Source: Ornithinicoccus sp045032955 (GTDB taxonomy: Bacteria; Actinomycetota; Actinomycetes; Actinomycetales; Dermatophilaceae). Taken from it: a DNA stretch of 64,000 bases. Below are positions 42,371 through 49,908 of this stretch, piece by piece; the stretch's first letter is position 1, and every line of letters begins with the position of its first letter. The notes below the pieces were generated by a model, which was not told the DNA's origin, searched no databases, and saw only the letters and a list, made by a program, of their open reading frames with translations. The position numbers and the translations under genes are program-made. The stretch spans positions 62,001-126,000 of the forward strand of contig NZ_JBJFZU010000002.1 of NCBI RefSeq assembly GCF_045032955.1. Direction: 5' to 3'.

Positions 42371-42534
42371 GGTTCCCACGCTACGGGGGTGGTCCGGCAC
42401 CCACACCGACGACCATGGCGACACCGGGGAGTCCCCGACCGGTCTCTCAGCCGCTTCGTCATCCCTCGTCCGTCATGTCATATCTCGTCCTCGTCGTGCA
42501 GGCCGAGAGATGACCTTCCGGACGAGAGTCGTTC

Positions 42535-44154
42535 CTAGACGTCCCGGCGGACCGCCCGGAGCACGATGTCGTCGACGTGGTGGCTCGACGCGGCACCTGC
42601 CGGCCGGGGGCGGGTCTCGTGGGTGAGCACCGTCCACCCCTCCTGCTCGGCGAGGGCGGCGGCGATCTCCTCGACGCCGACGTAGGCGCCGGGATCGAAC
42701 ATCCAGGTGTGCTCGGCCGGGTCGACCGCCTCCCGCATCGGGGCCAGGTCGTGGCTGACGACGAGCAGCGTGCCGCCGGGGGCGACGGCGTCCAGCAGGT
42801 TGCGCAGGCCACGCTGCTCCGGGGTGCGCAGGAAGGAGCCGTACTGCAACGAGACGAGGTCGTAGGCGCCCGGCTCGAACACCCCTGGCGCGTTGGCATC
42901 GCCGTGCAGCCGGGTGACCGGCACGCCACGGCTCTTCGCCGCCTCTCCGACGTGCTGCAGCGCGGTCCCGGAGATGTCGGAAGCCGTGACCTCCCAGCCC
43001 CGCCCGGCCAGCCAGAGCGCGTCTCCGCCCTCCCCGGCACCGATGTCGAGCACCCGGCCCGGCGGCATACCCTCCACCTCGGCCACCAGGGTGCCGTTCG
43101 GGTTGCCGCTCCACATCCGCTCGCCCGCGCCGTACCGGGCGTCCCAGTCCGCCTCCTCGCCCGAGGGCCGAGCCCGCGAGCGCAGGTCCTCCTCGGCGAG
43201 ACTGAAGGCGATCATCGCGCCGACGCGACCTCCGTGAGCGGCCGACGGCAGGACCTGGAGCGAGGGGTCGGTGACGTTGCCCGCGGCATACACGCCGGGG
43301 ACCGCGGTCTGCCCGGTCATCGGGTCGACCTCCAGCACCTCTCCCATCCCGGTGGGGTGCGCGCTGCCGACGACGCCGAGCGGGGCCAGCACCTCGATCC
43401 GGGCGTGGAAGCGGGTGCCGACCAGCACGGCGTCGGCCTCCAGGACCCGCCCGTCCACGAGCTCGACCCCGGTGACCGCACCGTCCCGACCGGTGACCAC
43501 CCGGCGCACGTCGGTGCGCACGACCGGCACGCCCGCGTCCTCGAAGACGCCGAGGGTCACATCGTCGACACCCGCCACGTCGTGGAGCACGACCGTCAGG
43601 CCGTCGGTGAGGTGGCGCAGGAGGGCGGTGGGGTGCAGCCCCATCGGGTGGGTGATGATCTGCACGAGCCGCTGGTCACGCACCTCGTAGCCGTGGCAGA
43701 AGGGGCAGTGGATGACGTCCCGACCCCAGCGCTGCGCCAGGCCCTCGATGTCGGGCAGCTCGTCGCGGATGCCGGTGGCCGCGAGCACGCGCCGGGCGAG
43801 GAGGGTATGCCCTCCGCTGAGCTCGACGCGGAAGCGTCCGTCCTCGGCGGGCCGGACCGCCAGCACCCGGCCGGTGAGCACCTCGCCGCCGTAGCCGCGA
43901 ACCTCCTCGCGGCCGATGGTGAGCAGCTCGGACGGCGGGACCGCCTCGCGCCCGAGGTAGCCGTGCATGTGCTCCGCCGGCGCGTTGCGCGGGGTGCCGT
44001 CGTCGACCACGACCACGGTGCGCCGCTGCCGCGCGAGCTGCAGGGCGGCGGTCAGGCCGGCGGCCGATCCACCGATGACCGCGACGTCGCAGTGACGCTC
44101 GACGGGAGGGCGGTCGGCGTGGTCGTGCTGCTGGGGGTGTGCGTGCGTCATCAT
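42535..44154 (-). CDS. Fusion of a thioredoxin-reductase-like flavoprotein and a SAM-dependent methyltransferase
   Basis: A 539-residue two-domain protein. Residues 1-325 form an NAD(P)H/FAD oxidoreductase: FAD motif DVAVIGGSAAGLTAALQLAR and a Cys pair CPFCHGYE at the position of the thioredoxin-reductase CxxC, with the FAD tail VPGVYAAGNVTDPSLQV. Residues about 340-539 form a class I methyltransferase: motif I VLDIGAGEGGDALWLA, then VTASDISGTALQHV, YDLVSLQYGSFLRTPEQR and LLDAVAPGGTLLVVSHD. The second part is a TehB/ThiE-like small-molecule methyltransferase. Substrate unknown. TACCGT ends 7 nt before the ATG. Divergent from its likely XRE-cupin regulator. Confidence 0.88.
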   Translation of the reverse strand: MMTHAHPQQHDHADRPPVERHCDVAVIGGSAAGLTAALQLARQRRTVVVVDDGTPRNAPAEHMHGYLGREAVPPSELLTIGREEVRGYGGEVLTGRVLAVRPAEDGRFRVELSGGHTLLARRVLAATGIRDELPDIEGLAQRWGRDVIHCPFCHGYEVRDQRLVQIITHPMGLHPTALLRHLTDGLTVVLHDVAGVDDVTLGVFEDAGVPVVRTDVRRVVTGRDGAVTGVELVDGRVLEADAVLVGTRFHARIEVLAPLGVVGSAHPTGMGEVLEVDPMTGQTAVPGVYAAGNVTDPSLQVLPSAAHGGRVGAMIAFSLAEEDLRSRARPSGEEADWDARYGAGERMWSGNPNGTLVAEVEGMPPGRVLDIGAGEGGDALWLAGRGWEVTASDISGTALQHVGEAAKSRGVPVTRLHGDANAPGVFEPGAYDLVSLQYGSFLRTPEQRGLRNLLDAVAPGGTLLVVSHDLAPMREAVDPAEHTWMFDPGAYVGVEEIAAALAEQEGWTVLTHETRPRPAGAASSHHVDDIVLRAVRRDV

Positions 44155-44192
44155 GACTCCACGGTAGACGCATCATGCTGTATGCGGGAACC

Positions 44193-44213
44193 GTTTTGCA
44201 CTATTCGCAATAC
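44193..44213. promoter_or_regulatory. Candidate operator between the fusion enzyme and the XRE-cupin gene
   Basis: GTTTTGC (44193-44199), 7-nt spacer, GCAATAC (44207-44213): an inverted repeat with one mismatch. TTTGCA (44195-44200) could be the -35 of the regulator gene, with CACCAT (44218-44223) as its -10, so the site would allow autorepression. Confidence 0.45.
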
Positions 44214-44229
44214 CTGCCACCATGGTCCT

Positions 44230-44787
44230 ATGTCTTCCACCATCGACGTCGAGACGCTGGCTCGCACCCGGCTACGCAGCCTGCGCAGCACCCTGGGGTA
44301 CTCGCTGGAGGAGCTGGCCGAGCGCACCCACCTCAGCCCCTCGACCATCAGCCGGATCGAGACCGGCAAACGCACGCTGGGGCTGGACGTGCTCGTGCCG
44401 TTGGCTCAGGCGCTCGGCGTCAGCCTGGACGCGCTCTTCGAGACCCCGGGCGACGAGGACGTCGTCATCCGCCCGTCCCCGCACAGCTCCGGCGGGCACA
44501 CGACGTGGCCCCTCAGCCGGCCCGACGGACGCACGGTGGCCATCAAGATGCGCCTTGAGCCGACAGCGGCTGCGCCGACCCAGCGGGTGCACCCCGGGCA
44601 CGACTGGTTCGTGGTCATCGAGGGACGGGTCCACCTGCACCTCGGGGAGCGGCAGGTCGAGGTGGGCACCGGCGAGGCGGCCGAGTTCTCCACGATGACA
44701 CCGCACGCGATCAGTGCGATCGGCGGGCCAGCCGAGGTCGTCATGATCTTCGACCGCGAAGGGCAGCGGGCGCACGTGCACCAGTGA
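44230..44787 (+). CDS. XRE family regulator with cupin domain
   Basis: A 185-residue regulator. The N-terminal helix-turn-helix is LRSLRSTLGYSLEELAERTH plus LSPSTISRIETGKRTLGLDV. The C-terminal cupin (about residues 110-180) has HPGHDWFVVIEGRVHLHLGE and PHAISAIGGPAEVV; the His residues could bind a metal or small ligand. CACCAT ends 7 nt before the ATG at 44230. Divergent from the oxidoreductase-methyltransferase fusion, which it probably controls in response to the substrate of that enzyme. Confidence 0.88.
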   Translation: MSSTIDVETLARTRLRSLRSTLGYSLEELAERTHLSPSTISRIETGKRTLGLDVLVPLAQALGVSLDALFETPGDEDVVIRPSPHSSGGHTTWPLSRPDGRTVAIKMRLEPTAAAPTQRVHPGHDWFVVIEGRVHLHLGERQVEVGTGEAAEFSTMTPHAISAIGGPAEVVMIFDREGQRAHVHQ

Positions 44788-44807
44788 GACCCGCTCGCGA
44801 CGGACTC

Positions 44808-46184
44808 CTAGAAGTTGCTCGCCATGTTGGTGAACCGGCTGTAGTGACCCTGGAACGCCACGACCACGGTGTCGGTCGGTCCGTTCCTGTGCTTGGCCAC
44901 GATGACGTCGGCCTCACCCTCGCGAGGTGACTCGCGCTCGTACATCGACTCACGGTGCAGCAGGATCACGACGTCCGCATCCTGCTCGATCGACCCACTC
45001 TCGCGAAGGTCGCTCATCTGCGGCTTCTTGTCCGTCCGCTGCTCGGGCCCACGGTTCAGCTGAGAGAGCGCGATGACCGGCACCTCGATCTCCTTGGCCA
45101 GCAGCTTGAGCGCCCGGGAGAACTCGGCGACCTCCTGCTGACGGGACTCGACCCGCTTGCCCGAGCTCATCAGCTGCAGGTAGTCGACGATGACCATCTT
45201 GAGGTTGTTGCGCTGCTTGAGCCGACGGCACTTGGCCCGGATCTCCATCAGCGACATGTTGGGGCTGTCGTCGATGAAGAGCGGGGCATCGGTGATCCGA
45301 CCCTGGGTCTCCGCCAACCGGGTCCAGTCGCGGTCGCGCATGTTGCCCTTGCGCATGTTCTGGAGGGGAATCTCCGACTCCGCCGACAGCAGACGCATGG
45401 TGATCTCCGTGCGGCTCATCTCCAAGGAGAAGACGACGGTGGGCATCGCGTGCTTGATCGCCGCCGCGCGGGCCATGTCGAGGGCGATCGTCGACTTCCC
45501 GACAGCCGGCCTCGCGGCGATGATGATCATCTGTCCGGGGTGCAGGCCGTTCGTCAGCTCGTCCAGCTCGGTGAAGCCGGTGGGCACCCCGGTCATCTCC
45601 CCCGAGGACCCGGCGGCGTGCTCGATCTCGTCCATCGTCGGCTCGATGAGCTGACCCAGCGCGTGGTAGTCCTCACCGCCCCGCTTGTCGGCGACGGCGT
45701 ACACCTCGGCCTGGGCGGCGTTGACGATGTCCTCGACGTCGCCCCCGGCATACCCGATCTGCACGATGCGGGTGCCGGCGTCCACCAGCCGGCGCAGCAC
45801 GGCGCGCTCGGCCACGATCTCGGCGTAGTAGGCCGCGTTGGCGGCCGTCGGCACCTCCGCGATCAGCTGGTGCAGGTATGCCGTCCCCCCGATGCGCTGC
45901 AGGTCACCCCGCTTCGTGAGCTCGTCACCGACGGTGATCGCATCGACCGGCTCCCCCCGGGAGTACAGGTCGACGCAGGCCTCGAAGATCGTCTCGTGCG
46001 CCGGGCGGTAGAAGTCCGGGGCCTTGACCATCTCGGAGCACTCGGCGATGGCGTCCTTGGACAGCATCATCGACCCGAGGGCGCTGCGCTCGGCAGCGAC
46101 GTCCTGCGGGGGCAGACGGTCCTCGGGACCACCCCCGTGACCCTGGTCCGGCGGTCCGTAGACCTCCATCTCGCTCAGCGCCAT
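44808..46184 (-). CDS. dnaB: Replicative DNA helicase DnaB
   Basis: A 458-residue hexameric helicase. The N-terminal domain begins at LPPQDVAAERSALGSMMLSK. The RecA-like motor has Walker A ARPAVGKST (about residues 223-231), Walker B MVIVDYLQLMSS, the DnaB motif VFSLEMSRTEI, SQLNRGPEQR and the arginine finger region AKHRNGPTDTV. No intein interrupts it, unlike some actinobacterial homologues. It unwinds DNA at the replication fork and loads primase. Upstream of its ATG is a 381-bp region with DnaA-box-like repeats shared with the divergent hsp20 gene. Confidence 0.96.
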   Translation of the reverse strand: MALSEMEVYGPPDQGHGGGPEDRLPPQDVAAERSALGSMMLSKDAIAECSEMVKAPDFYRPAHETIFEACVDLYSRGEPVDAITVGDELTKRGDLQRIGGTAYLHQLIAEVPTAANAAYYAEIVAERAVLRRLVDAGTRIVQIGYAGGDVEDIVNAAQAEVYAVADKRGGEDYHALGQLIEPTMDEIEHAAGSSGEMTGVPTGFTELDELTNGLHPGQMIIIAARPAVGKSTIALDMARAAAIKHAMPTVVFSLEMSRTEITMRLLSAESEIPLQNMRKGNMRDRDWTRLAETQGRITDAPLFIDDSPNMSLMEIRAKCRRLKQRNNLKMVIVDYLQLMSSGKRVESRQQEVAEFSRALKLLAKEIEVPVIALSQLNRGPEQRTDKKPQMSDLRESGSIEQDADVVILLHRESMYERESPREGEADVIVAKHRNGPTDTVVVAFQGHYSRFTNMASNF

Positions 46185-46305
46185 ACCGCCTCCTCGACGA
46201 CTCGACCTCTACGCGTGCACAGTCCAGCACCGACCGCCCACACACCTGCCCGCGCACCCGCCGACAGCCCACCGTAGGCCCGACCCGGTCCCGGCGCAGC
46301 ATCCC

Positions 46306-46455
46306 CCTGTGGACGACATGGGGATCACCTGTGGACGTGGTGGGGACGACGCGCCACGAGCACGGCGCCACCTGTGCACAGTCCTGTGGACAGACGAGGA
46401 ACTTGCGTCACACACCCCTTGTGACCTGCGATGACGCTTCCCACAGCCTGTGGAC
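46306..46455. repeat. Four DnaA-box-like repeats (complement GTCCACAGG)
   Basis: CCTGTGGAC occurs at 46306-46314, 46328-46336, 46383-46391 and 46447-46455, all in one orientation. The complement GTCCACAGG contains TCCACA, the core of the bacterial DnaA box (TTGTCCACA in actinobacteria). The third copy extends to CTGTCCACA, one mismatch from consensus. The cluster lies directly upstream of dnaB. Confidence 0.5.
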
Positions 46456-46484
46456 GAGAACTCGTACGAACACGCCCGGGAAGA

Positions 46485-46513
46485 TTGACAGACGCGCCGA
46501 GGTTTAGCACTCT
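46485..46513 (+). promoter_or_regulatory. hsp20 promoter
   Basis: TTGACA (46485-46490) is a perfect -35; a 17-nt spacer leads to CACTCT (46508-46513) as -10. The -10 is inside the CIRCE element, so repressor binding would block polymerase. Confidence 0.7.
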
Positions 46514-46530
46514 AGGGGCGAGAGTGCTAA
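46504..46530 (+). promoter_or_regulatory. CIRCE element (HrcA operator)
   Basis: TTAGCACTC (46504-46512), 9-nt spacer, GAGTGCTAA (46522-46530): an exact match to the CIRCE consensus. HrcA represses from this site and is released on heat shock. CIRCE usually controls groESL in actinobacteria; here it controls hsp20. Confidence 0.95.
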
Positions 46531-46565
46531 CACTCCCACCCACCCACGACAAGGAGGAACCCACG

Positions 46566-47009
46566 ATGAACCGCTTCGACCCGCTCCGTGAGATGGACCG
46601 GATCATGACCGAGCTGCGCAGCGCCCCCACCGGCGCCACGGCGATGCCGATGGACCTCTACCGTGCCGGTGACCGCTTCGTCGCCCAGGTGGACCTGCCC
46701 GGTGTCGACCCGGCCTCCATCGACATCGACGTCGAGGACCGGACGCTGACCCTGCGCGCCGAGCGTCGGGAGCAGACCGACGTCGAGCAGTGGCTCTCGC
46801 ACGAGCGCCCGGCCGGCACCTTCGCCCGCCAGCTCACCCTCGGCTACGGCGTCGCCCTCGACCGGATCGAGGCCGACTACAGCGACGGGGTGCTGACCCT
46901 CACCTTCCCGGTCGCCGAGGAGGCCAGGCCGCGCAAGATCTCTGTCTCGCACGGTGGCCAGCACAGCCTCGACGGGCAGACCGTCGAGAGCGAGCACGCC
47001 ACCGCCTGA
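46566..47009 (+). CDS. Small heat-shock protein Hsp20
   Basis: A 147-residue alpha-crystallin-family holdase. The crystallin domain spans about residues 30-130 (PMDLYRAGDRFVAQVDLPGV, DIDVEDRTLTLRAERREQTD, ADYSDGVLTLTFPVAE). ATP-independent; it holds unfolding proteins. AAGGAGG lies 9 nt before the ATG. Expression is controlled by the upstream CIRCE. A strong hairpin ends the transcript. Confidence 0.94.
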   Translation: MNRFDPLREMDRIMTELRSAPTGATAMPMDLYRAGDRFVAQVDLPGVDPASIDIDVEDRTLTLRAERREQTDVEQWLSHERPAGTFARQLTLGYGVALDRIEADYSDGVLTLTFPVAEEARPRKISVSHGGQHSLDGQTVESEHATA

Positions 47010-47026
47010 GCCCGGTCCACCGCCCG

Positions 47027-47060
47027 CGGGGTGGGCCCGTCACCCGACGGGCCCACCCCG
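47027..47060 (+). terminator. Terminator hairpin after hsp20
   Basis: CGGGGTGGGCCCGT (47027-47040) and ACGGGCCCACCCCG (47047-47060) form a perfect 14-bp stem with a 6-nt loop. Confidence 0.85.
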
Positions 47061-47131
47061 TGCGTGTATGTGACCGGCGGCGCCGCCCCGCACCCGGCAG
47101 GGACGTCGGAGCCTGGTGAGAGAGTGTCCCG

Positions 47132-48466
47132 GTGAGCCAGCAGCCACCCGCCTCGGGACGGGGCCGCGAGGTCCTGCGCCTGGCCGTCCCGGCCTTCCTT
47201 GCGCTCGTCGCCGAGCCGCTCTTCCTGCTCGCCGACTCCGCGATCGTCGGGCACCTCGGCACCTCGGCCCTCGCCGGCCTCGGCGTGGCCAGCGCGGTCC
47301 TGCTCACCGCCGTCAACATCTTCATCTTCCTCGCCTACGGCACCACCGCGGTCGTCGCCCGCCGGCTCGGTGCGGGTGACCAACGGGGGGCGATCAGCGC
47401 CGGCGTCGACGGGATCTGGCTGGCTCTGCTCCTCGGCACGGCCGGCGCGCTCGTCACCGCGCTGCTGGCCCGCCCCCTGGTGGAGCTCTTCGGGGCCGGG
47501 CCCGAGGTGGTCACCGAGGCGGTGACCTACCTGCGCTGGTCGGCCCTGGGCATACCTCCGATGCTGGTGGTGCTCGCCACCACCGGGGTGCTGCGCGGGC
47601 TGCAGGACACCCGTACCCCGCTCATCGCCTCGGTCGCCGGCTTCTCCGCCAACGCCGTGCTCTCGCTGTTCCTGGTCCACGGGGTCGGCTGGGGAATCGC
47701 GGGCGCCGCCATCGGCACCGTCATCGCGCAGACCGGTATGGCGCTGGCGCTGGTGATCGTCGTCGTCCGGGGAGCGCGTCGGCTGGGGTCGTCGCTGACC
47801 TTCCACGGCGCCGGGGTGCTCCGGGCGGCGCGCGGCGGCATACCGCTGCTGGTGCGGACCGTCGCCCTGCGCACCGCCCTGCTGATCACCACCTGGACCG
47901 CCGCCGGCCTCGGTGACGAGCAGCTGGCGGCGCACCAGGTCGCGATGACCGTCTGGTCGACCCTGGCGTTCGCGCTGGACGCCCTGGCGATCGCCGCCCA
48001 GGCGCTGACCGGCCGGACCCTGGGCGCCGGCGACGTGGTCGGCACCCGGGAGACCACGACGCTGATGGTGCGCTGGTCGATCTGGTTCGGCGGCGGGCTC
48101 ACGCTGCTCATCGTCGCCCTGCACCAGGTCGTCCCCCTCGGCTTCAGCCAGGACCCCGAGGTGCGGGCCGCGCTGGCCGCCGCGCTGCTGGTGGTCGCCG
48201 TGGGCCAGCCGATCGCCGGCATCGCGTTCATCCTCGACGGGGTGCTGATCGGCGCCGGCGACACCCGGTGGCTGGCCTGGGCGCAGATCGCCGCCACACT
48301 GGCCTACCTGCCGATGGTGCTCGCGGTGTATGCCAGTGGCGTCGTCGGCACCGCCGGTCTCGTCTGGCTGTGGGTCGCCTTCACCGGCTTCATGGCCGTG
48401 CGGGCGGCCCTGATGTGGCGTCGAGCCCAGGGCGAGCGGTGGATGGTGGTCGGCGCCGTGCGGTGA
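47132..48466 (+). CDS. MATE family efflux transporter (DinF-like)
   Basis: A 444-residue protein with twelve hydrophobic segments. MATE marks: LAVPAFLALVAEPLFLLADS, IVGHLGTSALAGLG, GTTAVVARRLGAGDQRG, and the second-half counterpart AIAAQALTGRTLGAGD. Exports drugs or metabolites with Na+ or H+. The GTG at 47132 lies 7 nt after GAGAGT, consistent with a leaderless start. The organisation fits the DinF subgroup; no lexA neighbour is seen. Confidence 0.9.
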   Translation: MSQQPPASGRGREVLRLAVPAFLALVAEPLFLLADSAIVGHLGTSALAGLGVASAVLLTAVNIFIFLAYGTTAVVARRLGAGDQRGAISAGVDGIWLALLLGTAGALVTALLARPLVELFGAGPEVVTEAVTYLRWSALGIPPMLVVLATTGVLRGLQDTRTPLIASVAGFSANAVLSLFLVHGVGWGIAGAAIGTVIAQTGMALALVIVVVRGARRLGSSLTFHGAGVLRAARGGIPLLVRTVALRTALLITTWTAAGLGDEQLAAHQVAMTVWSTLAFALDALAIAAQALTGRTLGAGDVVGTRETTTLMVRWSIWFGGGLTLLIVALHQVVPLGFSQDPEVRAALAAALLVVAVGQPIAGIAFILDGVLIGAGDTRWLAWAQIAATLAYLPMVLAVYASGVVGTAGLVWLWVAFTGFMAVRAALMWRRAQGERWMVVGAVR

Positions 48467-48530
48467 CCACGGGAGCTCGGCCGCTGACATGCGTGCCGTG
48501 GCCCGAGAACGAGCTGCCGGCAGCGAGAGG

Positions 48531-48893
48531 TCAGCGGGGAACCTCGTCGCCCTCGTCGGCCTCCTCGCCCCGCCGCCCCAGGTGGATGTGGGCGGGGGCG
48601 ATCTGCCCGGTGCGGAAGCCGGCCCGGCCGACCATGTGCGATCCGGCCGGGATGGTCAGCAGCTGGAAGAGCCCGATCAGCCCCAGCATCCCGATGTCCA
48701 GCCCGGAGCGCGAGCGCAGGCCCACGCCCAGGATCACCAGCAGCACCCCGAGCACCTGCGGCTTGGTCCCGGCGTGCATCCGGGTCAGCAGGTCGGGGAA
48801 GCGCAGCAGGCCGACGGCCGCGGCGAGGCACAACAGCGCGCCGAGCAGCAGACAGACCAGCCCGAGGACGTCGAGCACATCGAGCAGCGTCAT
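48531..48893 (-). CDS. mrpG: Mrp antiporter subunit G
   Basis: A 120-residue membrane protein, last gene of the mrp operon. Three hydrophobic segments; GLLRFPDLLTRMHAGTKPQV is the MnhG/MrpG/PhaG signature. A 30-residue charged tail follows (GRRGEEADEGDEVPR). The ATG at 48893 overlaps the mrpF stop. Needed for assembly of the Na+(K+)/H+ antiporter complex. Confidence 0.92.
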   Translation of the reverse strand: MTLLDVLDVLGLVCLLLGALLCLAAAVGLLRFPDLLTRMHAGTKPQVLGVLLVILGVGLRSRSGLDIGMLGLIGLFQLLTIPAGSHMVGRAGFRTGQIAPAHIHLGRRGEEADEGDEVPR

Positions 48894-49288
48894 CGCGACC
48901 CCTCCCCCTCGCTGCGGGACGGCCGGGTGTGGGGCCCGGGGTCCGCCGGCAGCGGCCGGGCGGACAGGTCCTCCTCAGCGAGCCTGTCCGGCATCGGGTC
49001 GGGCACCGGGGTGTCCCGGTCCCGGGCCACGAAGCGGGCCACCGCGACCGAGCCCAGGAACCCCACCAGGGAGAGCGAGATGAGCAGCGGCAGGGTGGTC
49101 CAGGCGTCGCTCAGCGCGGCGTAGGCACCGAGCGCACAGATCACGATCGAGACCAGGACGTCGGTGGCCACCACCCGGTCCAGGACGCTGGGGCCGATCG
49201 TGATGCGGACCAGCGTCAGGGTCGCGGAGACGGCCAGCAGCCCGCCGACGATCCAGGTGAGGACGGCCTCCACGAGGTCGATGCTCAT
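48890..49288 (-). CDS. mrpF: Mrp antiporter subunit F
   Basis: A 132-residue protein with three membrane segments. LVRITIGPSVLDRVVATDVL is the MrpF signature. A charged C-terminal tail of about 45 residues is longer than the usual 85-95-residue protein. It overlaps mrpE upstream and mrpG downstream by 4 bp each. Confidence 0.92.
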   Translation of the reverse strand: MSIDLVEAVLTWIVGGLLAVSATLTLVRITIGPSVLDRVVATDVLVSIVICALGAYAALSDAWTTLPLLISLSLVGFLGSVAVARFVARDRDTPVPDPMPDRLAEEDLSARPLPADPGPHTRPSRSEGEGSR

Positions 49289-49908
49289 GAGCTCTCCTCC
49301 GTTGTCGTGGCGGCGGCCGCGTCAGCAGCCGCCTCGCCCCGGCGCCGCCGCGGGTCCAGCAGCGACGTCGGGTCCGGGTGCAACGCCCGGAGCACCCTCG
49401 CCTCCTGCGCGCGCACCTTGTGCCGCACCTTCTCCGCCTGGTGGCGGGTGCTCACGTTCAGCGCGTGCAGGGTCAGCACCCGGCTGCCCGAGTCCAGGTC
49501 GATGACCACCGAGCCCGGTACCAGCGACACCATCTCCGCGGTCAGCGTCTGCAGCAGCGGATCGTCCCCGGCCAGCTCCAGGTCCATCACCACACCGCTG
49601 GCGACCGGCCCCGGCCGCACCGAGAGCCAGGCGACCTCCACCGAGGCACGCACCAGGTCGAGGAGGAAGCGCCCGAGCAGCACCAGCAGCCCCAACGGGC
49701 GTACCCGCAGGCGCAGCTCCACCCGGGGCAACGGGAAGAGCACCAGCACCAGCAGGGCGATCAGCACGCCGCCCAGCAGGTTGAGCAGGTCGAGCGTCCC
49801 CCACAGCAGCACCCAGACCACCGTCAGCCAGAGCACGCCCCACGGTGAGACACGCGGGATCCGGGAGCTCACCCCGCTGCCCCGTGCCTGCCTCCCGCCG
49901 CCCGTCAC
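49285..49908 (-). CDS. mrpE: Mrp antiporter subunit E
   Basis: A 207-residue protein with a basic N-terminus, two membrane segments (LWLTVVWVLLWGTLDLLNLL and the next) and the MrpE domain VRASVEVAWLSVRPGPVASG, then MVSLVPGSVVIDLDSGSRVL. The GTG at 49908 overlaps the mrpD stop (GTGA). Ser/Ala/Thr-rich tail. Fifth gene of the operon. Confidence 0.92.
   Translation of the reverse strand: MTGGGRQARGSGVSSRIPRVSPWGVLWLTVVWVLLWGTLDLLNLLGGVLIALLVLVLFPLPRVELRLRVRPLGLLVLLGRFLLDLVRASVEVAWLSVRPGPVASGVVMDLELAGDDPLLQTLTAEMVSLVPGSVVIDLDSGSRVLTLHALNVSTRHQAEKVRHKVRAQEARVLRALHPDPTSLLDPRRRRGEAAADAAAATTTEESS

Larger units (their letters stand above)
46185..46565. other. 381-bp intergenic region between dnaB and hsp20
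   Basis: No gene is seen. The dnaB-proximal part (46200-46300) is ordinary GC-rich sequence. The middle (46306-46455) holds four CCTGTGGAC repeats. The hsp20-proximal part holds its promoter and CIRCE. Confidence 0.7.

Noticed and set aside
42577..44229. Long N-terminal extension of the XRE-cupin frame
   Set aside because: It lies antisense to the oxidoreductase-methyltransferase fusion. The helix-turn-helix begins right after the ATG at 44230.
44808..46184. Intein in DnaB
   Set aside because: The protein is of normal length (458 residues) and the Walker A and B regions are uninterrupted.
46185..46565. Origin of replication
   Set aside because: DnaA-box-like repeats are present, but there is no dnaA/dnaN, no A/T-rich unwinding element, and only four imperfect boxes in one orientation.
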